Below the pieces are notes generated by a model. That model had not been told where the DNA came from. It was given only the letters and a program-made list of their open reading frames with translations, and did not search any database. From positions 1-5,568 of the forward strand of contig DPMO01000178.1 in assembly GCA_003541445.1 (NCBI GenBank): a stretch of DNA of 5,568 bases. Reading direction: 5' to 3'. Below are positions 1 through 5,568 of this stretch, piece after piece; position 1 is the stretch's first letter; the number at the start of each line of letters is the position of its first letter. A program made the translations under genes and the position numbers. Source of the DNA: Clostridiales bacterium (GTDB lineage Bacteria > Bacillota > Sulfobacillia > UBA995 > UBA9673).

Positions 1-624
1 ACCAAGAGGATGGCCGAGGACCTCACCGACTACCTGAGGGAGATGGGCTTCAAGACCCGCTACCTCCACTCTGAAGTGGACACCCTCGAGCGGATGGCCA
101 TCATCCGCGACCTCCGGCTCGGGGTGTTCGACGTCCTCGTCGGCATCAACCTCCTCCGGGAGGGGCTCGACCTTCCCGAGGTCTCCCTCGTGGCCATCCT
201 GGACGCCGACAAAGAGGGCTACCTACGTTCGGAGACGGCCCTCATCCAGACCATCGGCCGGGCCGCGCGCAACGTCAACGGGCGGGTCATCATGTACGCC
301 GACACCGTCACCGGGTCCATGAGGAGGGCCATCGACGAGACCGAGCGCCGGCGCGCCATCCAGGCCAAGTTCAACCGGGAGCACGGCATAACCCCGGAGA
401 CGGTGAGGAAGGCCGTCAGAGACCTCATCCAGGCCACGCACCCGGTGAGCGAGGAGCCGCTCGGCCTCCCCGACCGCATCGACGAGCTCTCCCCGAAGGA
501 GCTCGAGGTCTGGATTGAGAGGGTGCGCAAGGACATGGAGCAGGCCGCCCGCGAGCTCGAGTTCGAGCGGGCCGCCCAGCTCCGCGACCTCCTTTTCGAG
601 CTACGGGCGGCGCAGGCGAGATGA
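1..624 (+). CDS. uvrB: UvrABC system protein B, C-terminal part (5'-truncated by window edge)
   Basis: UvrB is the DNA-damage verification helicase of nucleotide excision repair: UvrA loads it, and it then recruits UvrC. About 207 residues are visible; family members are about 650-700 residues, so roughly the last third is here. In frame from base 1 the protein reads [12 protein letters not shown], the start of helicase domain 2. Then come motif V ([11 protein letters not shown], about nt 142-174), the [12 protein letters not shown] segment and motif VI (QTIGRAARN, about nt 250-276), which form the ATP-site half contributed by this domain. The conserved [10 protein letters not shown] stretch follows. 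The last 35 or so residues ([21 protein letters not shown]) are a UVR domain, the helical hairpin that contacts UvrC. The TGA stop at 622-624 overlaps the ATG of the next gene. No frameshift or missing motif is seen, so this looks like a functional housekeeping uvrB. Identification is very secure. Confidence 0.98.
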   Translation, partial: TKRMAEDLTDYLREMGFKTRYLHSEVDTLERMAIIRDLRLGVFDVLVGINLLREGLDLPEVSLVAILDADKEGYLRSETALIQTIGRAARNVNGRVIMYADTVTGSMRRAIDETERRRAIQAKFNREHGITPETVRKAVRDLIQATHPVSEEPLGLPDRIDELSPKELEVWIERVRKDMEQAARELEFERAAQLRDLLFELRAAQAR

Positions 625-1565
625 AAGCCCGGAAGGCATCCGGCGGCGCCGGGAGGCAGGCTCCCCCGCGTCCGGTCCTGGCCGCCAACCTCTCTCCGCA
701 GCTCATAGAGATCCTCGAGGAGAGTGAAGAACCGCACGCTGCGGGGGGCGGGGCGAAGGCCGCCGGCATCCGGGCCGTGAAGATACCGAGCGGCGCGAGC
801 CGGGAGGCGAGGGACCGGGAGATAGTGCTGGCCCGCTCCTTGGGGCTGCCGGTGGTGTTGCACTTCTGGGGCCAGCCCCTTTCGGTGGGCTCGGAGAGCC
901 TGATGGACCGGCTCGACCTGGAGGACATAGCCGGAGCCGTCCAGGCGAGCGGGACCCCCAGCCTGCAGTCACACCTCTTCATCACCCCAGAGGAGGCCCG
1001 GGGCGTGGCCTCACCGGACCGGCAGAGCCGGCGCGAGCGGCAGGCTCTTCTTGACCGGGTGACGGCCAACGTGGCCGGCCTCATGTCCTGGCTCGGGGCG
1101 GGAGCCTGCCCGGAGCTCGGCGAGAGCGACTTCCTTATCGAGAACGGTATCTGGTGGGGAACGGCCGTCCGCCCGACGCGGCCCGGCAGCCTGCGGTGCG
1201 TGGTCGAGCCCGATTTCATCCGCGAGGTGGTGGAGTCCACCGGCTGCGGGTTCCTGCTCGACGTGAGCCACGCCTACATAGCTTCCTTCTATCTCGGGCT
1301 TTCCTTCGAGGACTACATCGACGGCCTGCCCCTCGGCGCCGTGCGTGAGGTCCACATCAACGCACCGGCCTGGGTGCACGGGGTCCTCCGCGACCGGCAC
1401 CTTCCGGTGGGGACCGACGACCTTCGGCGGCTTCGGGCCGTACTCGCGCGGACCCGACCCGAGCGCGTGACCTACGAGTACGGGACCATGGATCCCGCCA
1501 ACGCTTGGCGGTCACGGCGGGAGGACCTCGAGCGGGGCCTCGGGCTCATCGCGGACCTCCTGTGA
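621..1565 (+). CDS. DUF692/MNIO-like TIM-barrel protein, translationally coupled to uvrB
   Basis: A 314-residue protein whose motif series resembles DUF692 (UPF0276), now known as MNIO, multinuclear non-heme iron oxidative enzymes. Characterised members use two or three irons to oxidise cysteine or other residues of ribosomally made peptides. Family-like elements, in order: [17 protein letters not shown] (His81), a QSHL segment (His118), FLIENG (Glu174-Asn175), [25 protein letters not shown] (Glu196, Asp214, His217), VREVHINAP (His245), DRHLPVG (Asp258, His260) and VTYEYG (Glu286). These acidic, Asn and His residues sit where the family carries metal ligands; I matched them from memory, not by alignment. 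The first 20 or so residues are basic and low in complexity and precede the first predicted strand (VLAANLS). The ATG lies inside the uvrB stop (ATGA, 621-624) with no strong ribosome-binding site, which implies coupled translation. I see no signal peptide or membrane segment, so it should be cytoplasmic. A sugar-isomerase-like TIM barrel is the main alternative. Substrate unknown. Confidence 0.72.
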   Translation: MKARKASGGAGRQAPPRPVLAANLSPQLIEILEESEEPHAAGGGAKAAGIRAVKIPSGASREARDREIVLARSLGLPVVLHFWGQPLSVGSESLMDRLDLEDIAGAVQASGTPSLQSHLFITPEEARGVASPDRQSRRERQALLDRVTANVAGLMSWLGAGACPELGESDFLIENGIWWGTAVRPTRPGSLRCVVEPDFIREVVESTGCGFLLDVSHAYIASFYLGLSFEDYIDGLPLGAVREVHINAPAWVHGVLRDRHLPVGTDDLRRLRAVLARTRPERVTYEYGTMDPANAWRSRREDLERGLGLIADLL

Positions 1566-1940
1566 ACGTTTCTCCCCAGACGCCCTCGGGCAGGCGGTCG
1601 GGCGCGTCGGTGTGGGGGCGAGGACGGGGAGCCGGGTGGGGCGGCGCAGCCCGGTGGAAACCGCGGGCCCTTGGCGGCCTCGACTCTCCACCGTTCGCGC
1701 GGCCGTGGTACCGTGCTGCCCGGGAAACAGACCGGACAAACTCCGGTTAGTTTTCTCCAGAGGGATACCCATGCTCGATGCCGGGCGTGGCTGTTACGGT
1801 GGCGTGGTTCTGGCCCGGAGGCAAATCCATTAGCCGACGGGCGGTGGGTTCACGGCCGCTGAGAGGCCAATCCGCTTGGTCGACGCGGACCGGACTCTGG
1901 GGACTGGGTGCGACCTTACCAACTTCGTGTGGACGGGGCT
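1566..1940. other. Noncoding region between convergent genes
   Basis: These 375 bases separate the end of the uvrB operon from the end of the leftward ATPase gene. The first 140 or so bases are very G+C rich, with short GGGC/GCCC inverted repeats. One terminator-like hairpin lies at 1731-1755. Several short open frames cross the region on both strands, but none has a credible ribosome-binding site, a recognisable motif or a protein-like composition, and some run through the hairpin. I see no tRNA, riboswitch or terminal inverted repeat here. It may include remnants of older sequence that I cannot identify. Confidence 0.6.
1731..1755 (+). terminator. Candidate intrinsic terminator, possibly bidirectional
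   Basis: A perfect 6-bp inverted repeat, ACCGGA (1731-1736) and TCCGGT (1742-1747), encloses a 5-base loop CAAAC. It is followed on the plus strand by TAGTTTTCT, a short U-rich tract. A G-T pair can lengthen the stem by one. It lies 165 bases after the stop of the MNIO-like gene. On the minus strand the hairpin is followed by CTGTTTCCC, a weaker T-run, so it could also stop transcription of the ATPase gene from the right. The stem is short for a strong terminator. Confidence 0.5.
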
Positions 1941-3164
1941 TCACAGGACGAACCACGGGTAGACGGCTACCTCGGCCCGCCGGAAAGCCCGGTCGCCGCC
2001 GTAGATGAGAGCCCCCGGTGCGGTCGGGTCGCCGCACACCCTCCGCCAGTACACGATGTTATCGAAGAAATCAGAGGCCACCGTCTGGGCTGACTTGGTC
2101 TCCACGGGCACGAGCTTGGTTCCCAGGTCGATGAGCACGTCGACTTCATGTCCTGTCGCGTCGCGCCAGAAATAGAGACGGGGCTGCTCGCCCTGGTGCA
2201 CGAAATTCTTGTAGAGTTCCGAGACCACGAGGCTCTCGAAGACGGCTCCCCGCTCGGCGCGATGGAAGAGCTCCTCCGGAGAACGGACCTGCAGGAGGTA
2301 GCACAGGAGTCCGGTGTCCAGGAAGTAGAGTTTCGGGCTCTTTATGAGACGCTTGCCGAAGTTCCGGTGGTGTGGCCGCAGGAGGATGACGATGAAACTC
2401 GCCTCGAGCACGGAGAGCCAGCGTCTGGCCGTCGTGTGCGATATCCCGCAGTCGGCCGCCAGACCGGAGAGGTTGAGTAGTTGCCCGCTCCGGCCGGCAC
2501 AGATTCGCATGAACCTACCGAACGCTTCGATGTCCCCGACGTTGAGGACGTTTCTCACGTCGCGCTCGAGGTAGGTCTGGTAGTAGCTCGCCAGCCAGTC
2601 GCGCGGGGGAAGGTTCTTGTCGTGAATCCTCGGATAGAAGCCCGTGAACAAGGTCTCCATCAAACCGGCCTCGGGAGGCTCCAGGCTGGTCGGGACGGTC
2701 TCACCCATGACTTCGAGCGGCATGGGCCTGCGGCCGGCGAGTTCGGCTAGGGAGAACGGAAGCAGGTGGAGGACCGCGCACCTTCCGGCCAGTGACTGTG
2801 AGATGCTCTGCAGCAGCAGGAAGTTCGATGAGCCGGTCAGGATGAAGCGGCCCGTCCAGTCCGGGTGTTCGTCGACGAGGACCTGGATGTACGAGAAAAG
2901 GTCGGGGGCACGCTGGACCTCATCCAGGATGACGGGACCGTCGAACTGGCCGAGGAAGCCGCGCGGATCCTCAAGAGCGAAGCTGCGCTGATCCGGCAGC
3001 TCCAGGGACAGGTAATCGTAGCCCTTGAACGCAGCCTTGACCAGCGTGGTCTTGCCCGACTGTCGCGGCCCGGTGACAGTCACCACGGGGAACTGTCCGG
3101 CGACTTGTCTTAGTTTTCTCTCCAGTGTCCGCTTAATCAAGGCTACTGATGCCTCTGATTGCAT
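1941..3164 (-). CDS. AAA_14/DUF4143-type (COG1373-like) ATPase with PD-(D/E)XK-like C-terminus
   Basis: A complete 407-residue protein of a large, mostly uncharacterised prokaryotic P-loop ATPase family. The AAA_14 domain has Walker A GPRQSGKTT (32-40), Walker B VILDEVQ (78-84, Asp81-Glu82), a sensor-like strand RFILTGSSNF (107-115) and the family block SLAGRCAVLHLLPFSLAEL (124-142), with Arg128 a possible arginine finger. A segment near 233-257 (LSGLAADCGISHTTARRWL) looks like a helix-turn-helix. The DUF4143 C-terminus ends with GHEVDVLID...VPVETKSAQ, where Asp342, Glu355 and Lys357 form a D-X12-E-X-K pattern like PD-(D/E)XK nucleases; activity is not proven for the family. The length is normal and the frame intact. 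The ATG at 3164-3162 lacks a clear ribosome-binding site. A TTG at 3140-3138 gives the family-like LIKRTLERKL start and has AGAGG upstream at 11-base spacing. The gene faces the opposite way from all its neighbours and probably is an independent accessory gene. Role unknown; nucleic-acid-linked defence or maintenance has been suggested for relatives. Confidence 0.9.
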   Translation of the reverse strand: MQSEASVALIKRTLERKLRQVAGQFPVVTVTGPRQSGKTTLVKAAFKGYDYLSLELPDQRSFALEDPRGFLGQFDGPVILDEVQRAPDLFSYIQVLVDEHPDWTGRFILTGSSNFLLLQSISQSLAGRCAVLHLLPFSLAELAGRRPMPLEVMGETVPTSLEPPEAGLMETLFTGFYPRIHDKNLPPRDWLASYYQTYLERDVRNVLNVGDIEAFGRFMRICAGRSGQLLNLSGLAADCGISHTTARRWLSVLEASFIVILLRPHHRNFGKRLIKSPKLYFLDTGLLCYLLQVRSPEELFHRAERGAVFESLVVSELYKNFVHQGEQPRLYFWRDATGHEVDVLIDLGTKLVPVETKSAQTVASDFFDNIVYWRRVCGDPTAPGALIYGGDRAFRRAEVAVYPWFVL

Positions 3165-3175
3165 TTGTAATGTTC

Positions 3176-3205
3176 AATTTACACCACCATCATCGGCTTT
3201 GTCAA
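3176..3205 (-). promoter_or_regulatory. Sigma-70-type promoter for the leftward ATPase gene
   Basis: On the minus strand a perfect -35 hexamer TTGACA (3205-3200) is followed after 18 bases by TAAATT (3181-3176), which matches the -10 consensus at four of six positions. The predicted transcription start, near 3170-3168, is only a few bases before the ATG at 3164. The message would therefore be nearly leaderless for that start, or have a leader of about 30 bases with an AGAGG site for the TTG start at 3140. The patch around 3130-3215 is clearly more A+T rich than the surrounding sequence. Confidence 0.6.
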
Positions 3206-3391
3206 TATAGCGATTCCTGCTGTCAGCACCGGCACAAGGTCATGGCCGACCAGAGGGCCGAAGCTGCACCCGAAGGGGGTACCCGGAGGTAGCCCGGATA
3301 CTTCGCGAGAGGACATGGCGAGCCGCGTCGCCGGTCGGAGCCTCGGCCCCGGCACGGGTCGTGACCTTCGGAGCCTCCTTCGGGGAGCCGG

Positions 3392-3400
3392 TGATATAAT
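3392..3400 (+). promoter_or_regulatory. Extended -10 promoter for uvrA
   Basis: TGATATAAT combines a perfect TATAAT hexamer (3395-3400) with the TGn extension (3392-3394). No TTGACA-like -35 lies at 16-18 bases upstream, which is the usual condition for an extended -10 promoter. Transcription would start near 3407 and leave a leader of about 44 bases before the GTG start of uvrA. In this G+C-rich setting a perfect hexamer correctly placed before a gene is unlikely to be chance. Confidence 0.7.
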
Positions 3401-3438
3401 AAGTTTTACGACCCACTCCGCCAGACTCGGATTCCTTC

Positions 3439-3445
3439 GGGGGAG
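3439..3445 (+). promoter_or_regulatory. Ribosome-binding site fixing the uvrA GTG start
   Basis: GGGGGAG ends five bases before GTG at 3451. Reading upstream in the same frame, a TAA stop occurs at 3400-3402 with no other well-placed initiator between, so GTG 3451 is the supported start. The protein then begins [18 protein letters not shown], which matches usual UvrA N-termini in length. Confidence 0.75.
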
Positions 3446-3450
3446 CCAGC

Positions 3451-5568
3451 GTGTCGAAAGAGGCCATCATCGTCCGCGGTGCGCGTCAGCACAACCTCAA
3501 GAACATCGACGTCGTCATCCCGCGCGACAAGCTCGTCGTCATAACGGGAGTCTCCGGTTCCGGCAAGACCTCGCTGGCGCTGGACACCATCTACGCTGAA
3601 GGCCAGCGCCGGTACGTGGAGTCGCTCTCGGCCTACGCCCGCCAGTTCCTCGGCCAGATGGACAAGCCCGACGTGGACTACATCGAGGGCCTGTCCCCGG
3701 CCATCTGCATCGACCAGAGGGCCGGCGGGCGCAACCCCCGCTCGACGGTGGCCACCGTCACCGAGATATACGACTACATGCGCCTCCTCTGGGCCAGGGT
3801 CGGACTCCCGCACTGCCCCCGGTGCGGCCGTCCCATCGCCCAGCAGACCATCGAACAGATGGTGGACCGGGTCATGACCCTTCCCGAGGGGACGAGGATC
3901 CTCGTGCTGGCGCCGCTCGTCCGCGGCCGCAAGGGTGAGCACCACAAGGTCTTCGAGGACATCCGCAAGGCGGGCTACGTGCGGGTGAGGGTGGACGGTG
4001 AGGTCATGGGGCTCGATGAGCCCATCGAGCTCGACAAGTACCGTCAGCATACCATCGAAGCTGTCGTCGACCGCCTCACGGTGCGCCCGGGGGCCGAGGT
4101 CCGCCTGGCCGACTCCCTGGAGACCGCCCTGGAGCTTGGGGGCGGCGTGGTCCTGGCCGACGTCATCGGGGGACAGGAGATCCTGTTCTCGGAGAGCTTC
4201 GCCTGCCCGGTCTGCGGCCTGAGCCTAGAGGAGCTCACCCCGAGGATGTTCTCCTTCAACAGCCCCTACGGGGCCTGTCCGGCCTGCGACGGCCTGGGGA
4301 CGGACATGAAGATCGACCCCGACCTGGTCATCCCCGACAGGAGGAAGTCCATAGAGGACGGCGCCGTGGTGCCCTGGGCCGGAGGAGCGGGCGGCTACTA
4401 CCACCAGCTCCTCGAGTCCGTGGCCGCCCACTTCGGCTTCCCCACCGACGTCCCCCTGGACGAGCTGGACCCCCGCTTTGTGGACATCATCCTGTACGGC
4501 GCGCCGGGGGAGAGGATAAGGTTCCGTTATGAGAATAAGTACGGGCGCGTGCGGACCCGCACCATCCGCTTCCAGGGGGTCATCCACTACCTGGAACGCC
4601 AGTACCGGGAGACGACCAGCGACGCCGTGCGGATGGAGATAGAGGAGTACATGAGCCGCCACGCCTGCCCCGAGTGCGGCGGCACGCGGCTGCGGAAGGA
4701 GAGCCTGGCGGTGACAGTGGGGGGGAAGTCCATAGCCGAGGTGACCGCCCTCCCCGTCAGGGAGGCCCTGGCCTTCTTCGAGTCCCTGAGGCTGACCGAG
4801 AGGGAGGAGCTGATAGCCCGACAGATCCTGAAGGAGATCCGGGAGCGGCTCCGCTTCATGGTCGAGGTGGGGCTCGGCTACCTCACCCTGGCCAGGTCCG
4901 CCGGGACCCTCTCCGGCGGCGAGGCGCAGCGGATCCGGCTGGCCACGCAGATAGGCTCGAGCCTGGTGGGCGTCCTGTACATCCTCGACGAGCCCAGCAT
5001 CGGCCTCCATCAGCGGGACAACGCCCGTCTCATCGCCACCCTCAAGCGGCTCAGGGACATCGGCAACACGGTGATCGTCGTGGAGCACGACGAGGAGACC
5101 ATCAGGTCGGCCGATTACGTGGTGGATATGGGCCCGGGGGCGGGGTCCGAGGGCGGCAGGGTGGTCGCCGCCGGCACCCCCGCGGAGGTGGCCGAGGTGC
5201 CGGAGTCCGTGACCGGCCGCTACCTCAGCGGGCGGGCGAGGATCGAGGTCCCCGAGGTGAGGCGAAGGCCCGCCGGCCCCGCGCTCAGGGTGCGCGGGGC
5301 GCGGGAGCACAACCTCAAGAACATCGACGTGTCAATACCCCGGGACCGGCTGGTGGTCATCACCGGCCTCTCGGGGAGCGGCAAGAGCTCGCTTGCCTTC
5401 GACACCCTCTTCGCCGAGGGACAGCGGCGCTACGTGGAGTCCCTGTCCGCCTACGCGCGGCAGTTCCTCGGGCAGATGGACAAGCCGGACGTCGACTACA
5501 TCGAGGGCCTCTCGCCCGCCATCTCCATCGACCAGAAGACCACCAGCCACAACCCCCGCTCCACCGTG
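3451..5568 (+). CDS. uvrA: UvrA excinuclease ATPase, 3'-truncated, with a second N-terminal-type NBD
   Basis: UvrA is the dimeric ABC-type ATPase that first senses DNA damage and loads UvrB. The 706 visible codons contain no stop and run off the right edge. Residues 1 to about 605 form a full first half: Walker A GVSGSGKT (33-40), the NPRSTV segment, CPRC (Cys122, Cys125), the UvrB-contact/insertion region [12 protein letters not shown], zinc module Cys252-Cys255/Cys276-Cys279, a second CPEC pair (Cys406, Cys409), ABC signature LSGGEAQR (487-494), Walker [12 protein letters not shown] (Asp513-Glu514) and His546 of the switch. The next Walker A, GLSGSGKS (639-646), sits where UvrA's second nucleotide-binding domain should start. 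From there on, however, the sequence is N-terminal type ([31 protein letters not shown]) instead of the usual C-terminal type. The first NBD is slightly atypical ([23 protein letters not shown]) and the second canonical. The gene is either an elongated tandem UvrA or interrupted by a false join; see findings. Confidence 0.95.
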   Translation, partial: MSKEAIIVRGARQHNLKNIDVVIPRDKLVVITGVSGSGKTSLALDTIYAEGQRRYVESLSAYARQFLGQMDKPDVDYIEGLSPAICIDQRAGGRNPRSTVATVTEIYDYMRLLWARVGLPHCPRCGRPIAQQTIEQMVDRVMTLPEGTRILVLAPLVRGRKGEHHKVFEDIRKAGYVRVRVDGEVMGLDEPIELDKYRQHTIEAVVDRLTVRPGAEVRLADSLETALELGGGVVLADVIGGQEILFSESFACPVCGLSLEELTPRMFSFNSPYGACPACDGLGTDMKIDPDLVIPDRRKSIEDGAVVPWAGGAGGYYHQLLESVAAHFGFPTDVPLDELDPRFVDIILYGAPGERIRFRYENKYGRVRTRTIRFQGVIHYLERQYRETTSDAVRMEIEEYMSRHACPECGGTRLRKESLAVTVGGKSIAEVTALPVREALAFFESLRLTEREELIARQILKEIRERLRFMVEVGLGYLTLARSAGTLSGGEAQRIRLATQIGSSLVGVLYILDEPSIGLHQRDNARLIATLKRLRDIGNTVIVVEHDEETIRSADYVVDMGPGAGSEGGRVVAAGTPAEVAEVPESVTGRYLSGRARIEVPEVRRRPAGPALRVRGAREHNLKNIDVSIPRDRLVVITGLSGSGKSSLAFDTLFAEGQRRYVESLSAYARQFLGQMDKPDVDYIEGLSPAISIDQKTTSHNPRSTV
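5281..5568 (+). repeat. Internal repeat: second copy of the UvrA N-terminal NBD
   Basis: This segment (residues 611-706) aligns without gaps to 3463-3750 (residues 5-100) at an offset of exactly 1818 bases, or 606 codons. I count 16 amino-acid differences in 96. A run of 37 residues (49-85 versus 655-691) is identical, yet 16 of its 37 codons differ by synonymous changes, so this is an old duplication or a second source, not a recent copy. One perfect 25-base match is shared (3488-3512 and 5306-5330), covering the HNLKNIDV motif. The repeat is cut by the window edge. Confidence 0.9.

Larger units (their letters stand above)
3365..3447 (+). repeat. Three short CCTTCGG...GAGCC direct repeats in the uvrA upstream region
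   Basis: Three related words occur on the plus strand: CCTTCGGAGCC (3365-3375), CCTTCGGGGAGCC (3377-3389) and CCTTCGGGGGAGCC (3434-3447). The first two lie in the -35 area just upstream of the extended -10, and the third contains the uvrA ribosome-binding site. The second can form a small CTCC-TTCG-GGGAG hairpin. They could be operator half-sites or chance products of G+C-rich sequence. They do not resemble the LexA/DinR boxes I know. Confidence 0.4.

Noticed and set aside
425..1240. Minus-strand open frame of 271 codons opposite uvrB and the MNIO-like gene
   Set aside because: It is Ser/Arg/Pro-rich, motif-free and spans two well-supported genes on the other strand.
1747..1760. TTAGTTTTCTCCAG resembles TTAGTTTTCTCTCCAG at 3110-3125, considered as insertion-border repeats
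   Set aside because: The right copy is inside the ATPase coding sequence, not at its border, and the two differ by a 2-base gap; chance similarity is likely.
1612..1833. Small plus-strand frame (73 codons, with a Cys-Cys pair) considered as an MNIO precursor peptide
   Set aside because: It has no convincing ribosome-binding site, runs through the terminator-like hairpin at 1731-1755, and is Arg/Gly-rich like chance translation of G+C-rich DNA.
1566..1940. tRNA, riboswitch or CRISPR-like structure in the convergent intergenic region
   Set aside because: No T-loop GTTCGANTC-like motif, no conserved riboswitch core that I recognise, and no regularly spaced repeats.
3072..3084. Perfect 13-base dyad GGTGACAGTCACC as an operator
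   Set aside because: It lies inside the ATPase coding region, over the conserved VVTVTG codons before Walker A, so codon constraint explains it.
3406..4050. Minus-strand open frame of 214 codons opposite the uvrA start
   Set aside because: It covers the uvrA promoter and N-terminal NBD in antisense; its His/Asp/Val-rich composition mirrors the UvrA codons.
4225..5310. Long open frame of about 360 codons on the minus strand opposite uvrA
   Set aside because: It lies antisense to a clear UvrA domain, has a Pro/Gly/His/Ala-rich composition typical of high-GC shadow frames, and has no recognisable motif.

Overview
The window comes from a GC-rich bacterial chromosome and is built around nucleotide excision repair genes. 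GC-ending codons dominate, but AGG (Arg) and ATA (Ile) recur. The gene order uvrB -> ... -> uvrA on one strand, and -10/-35 elements of sigma-70 type, fit a high-GC Gram-positive or a related deep-branching lineage. This is an inference; no marker here fixes the phylum.

Layout. (1) 1-624, +: the C-terminal part of UvrB, cut by the left edge. (2) 621-1565, +: a TIM-barrel protein resembling the DUF692/MNIO (multinuclear non-heme iron oxidative enzyme) family, joined to uvrB by a 4-base ATGA stop/start overlap, so the two are almost certainly co-translated. (3) 1566-1940: noncoding, with one good hairpin terminator candidate. (4) 1941-3164, -: a complete AAA_14/DUF4143-type (COG1373-like) ATPase with a C-terminal PD-(D/E)XK-like motif, convergent to the uvrB operon and divergent from uvrA. 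It has its own promoter in a locally AT-rich patch. (5) 3165-3450: divergent intergenic region with a TTGACA-18-TAAATT promoter facing left and an extended -10 promoter (TGATATAAT) facing right towards uvrA. (6) 3451-5568, +: uvrA, open through the right edge.

UvrB and UvrA are partners in damage recognition and loading. The ATPase looks like an accessory cargo gene placed between them. The function of the MNIO-like protein is unknown, and no obvious peptide substrate gene lies beside it.

The most striking observation is in uvrA. Residues 1 to about 605 form a complete first UvrA half (Walker A, zinc modules, ABC signature, Walker B, His switch). The module that follows, where UvrA normally carries its distinct second nucleotide-binding domain, is another N-terminal-type domain. 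Residues 611-706 align without gaps to residues 5-100 of the same protein, with 80 of 96 identical, and carry family-typical N-terminal motifs ([31 protein letters not shown]). This is either a tandem/'dimeric-form' UvrA with an N-N arrangement or an assembly chimera. Sequence beyond 5568 would decide.
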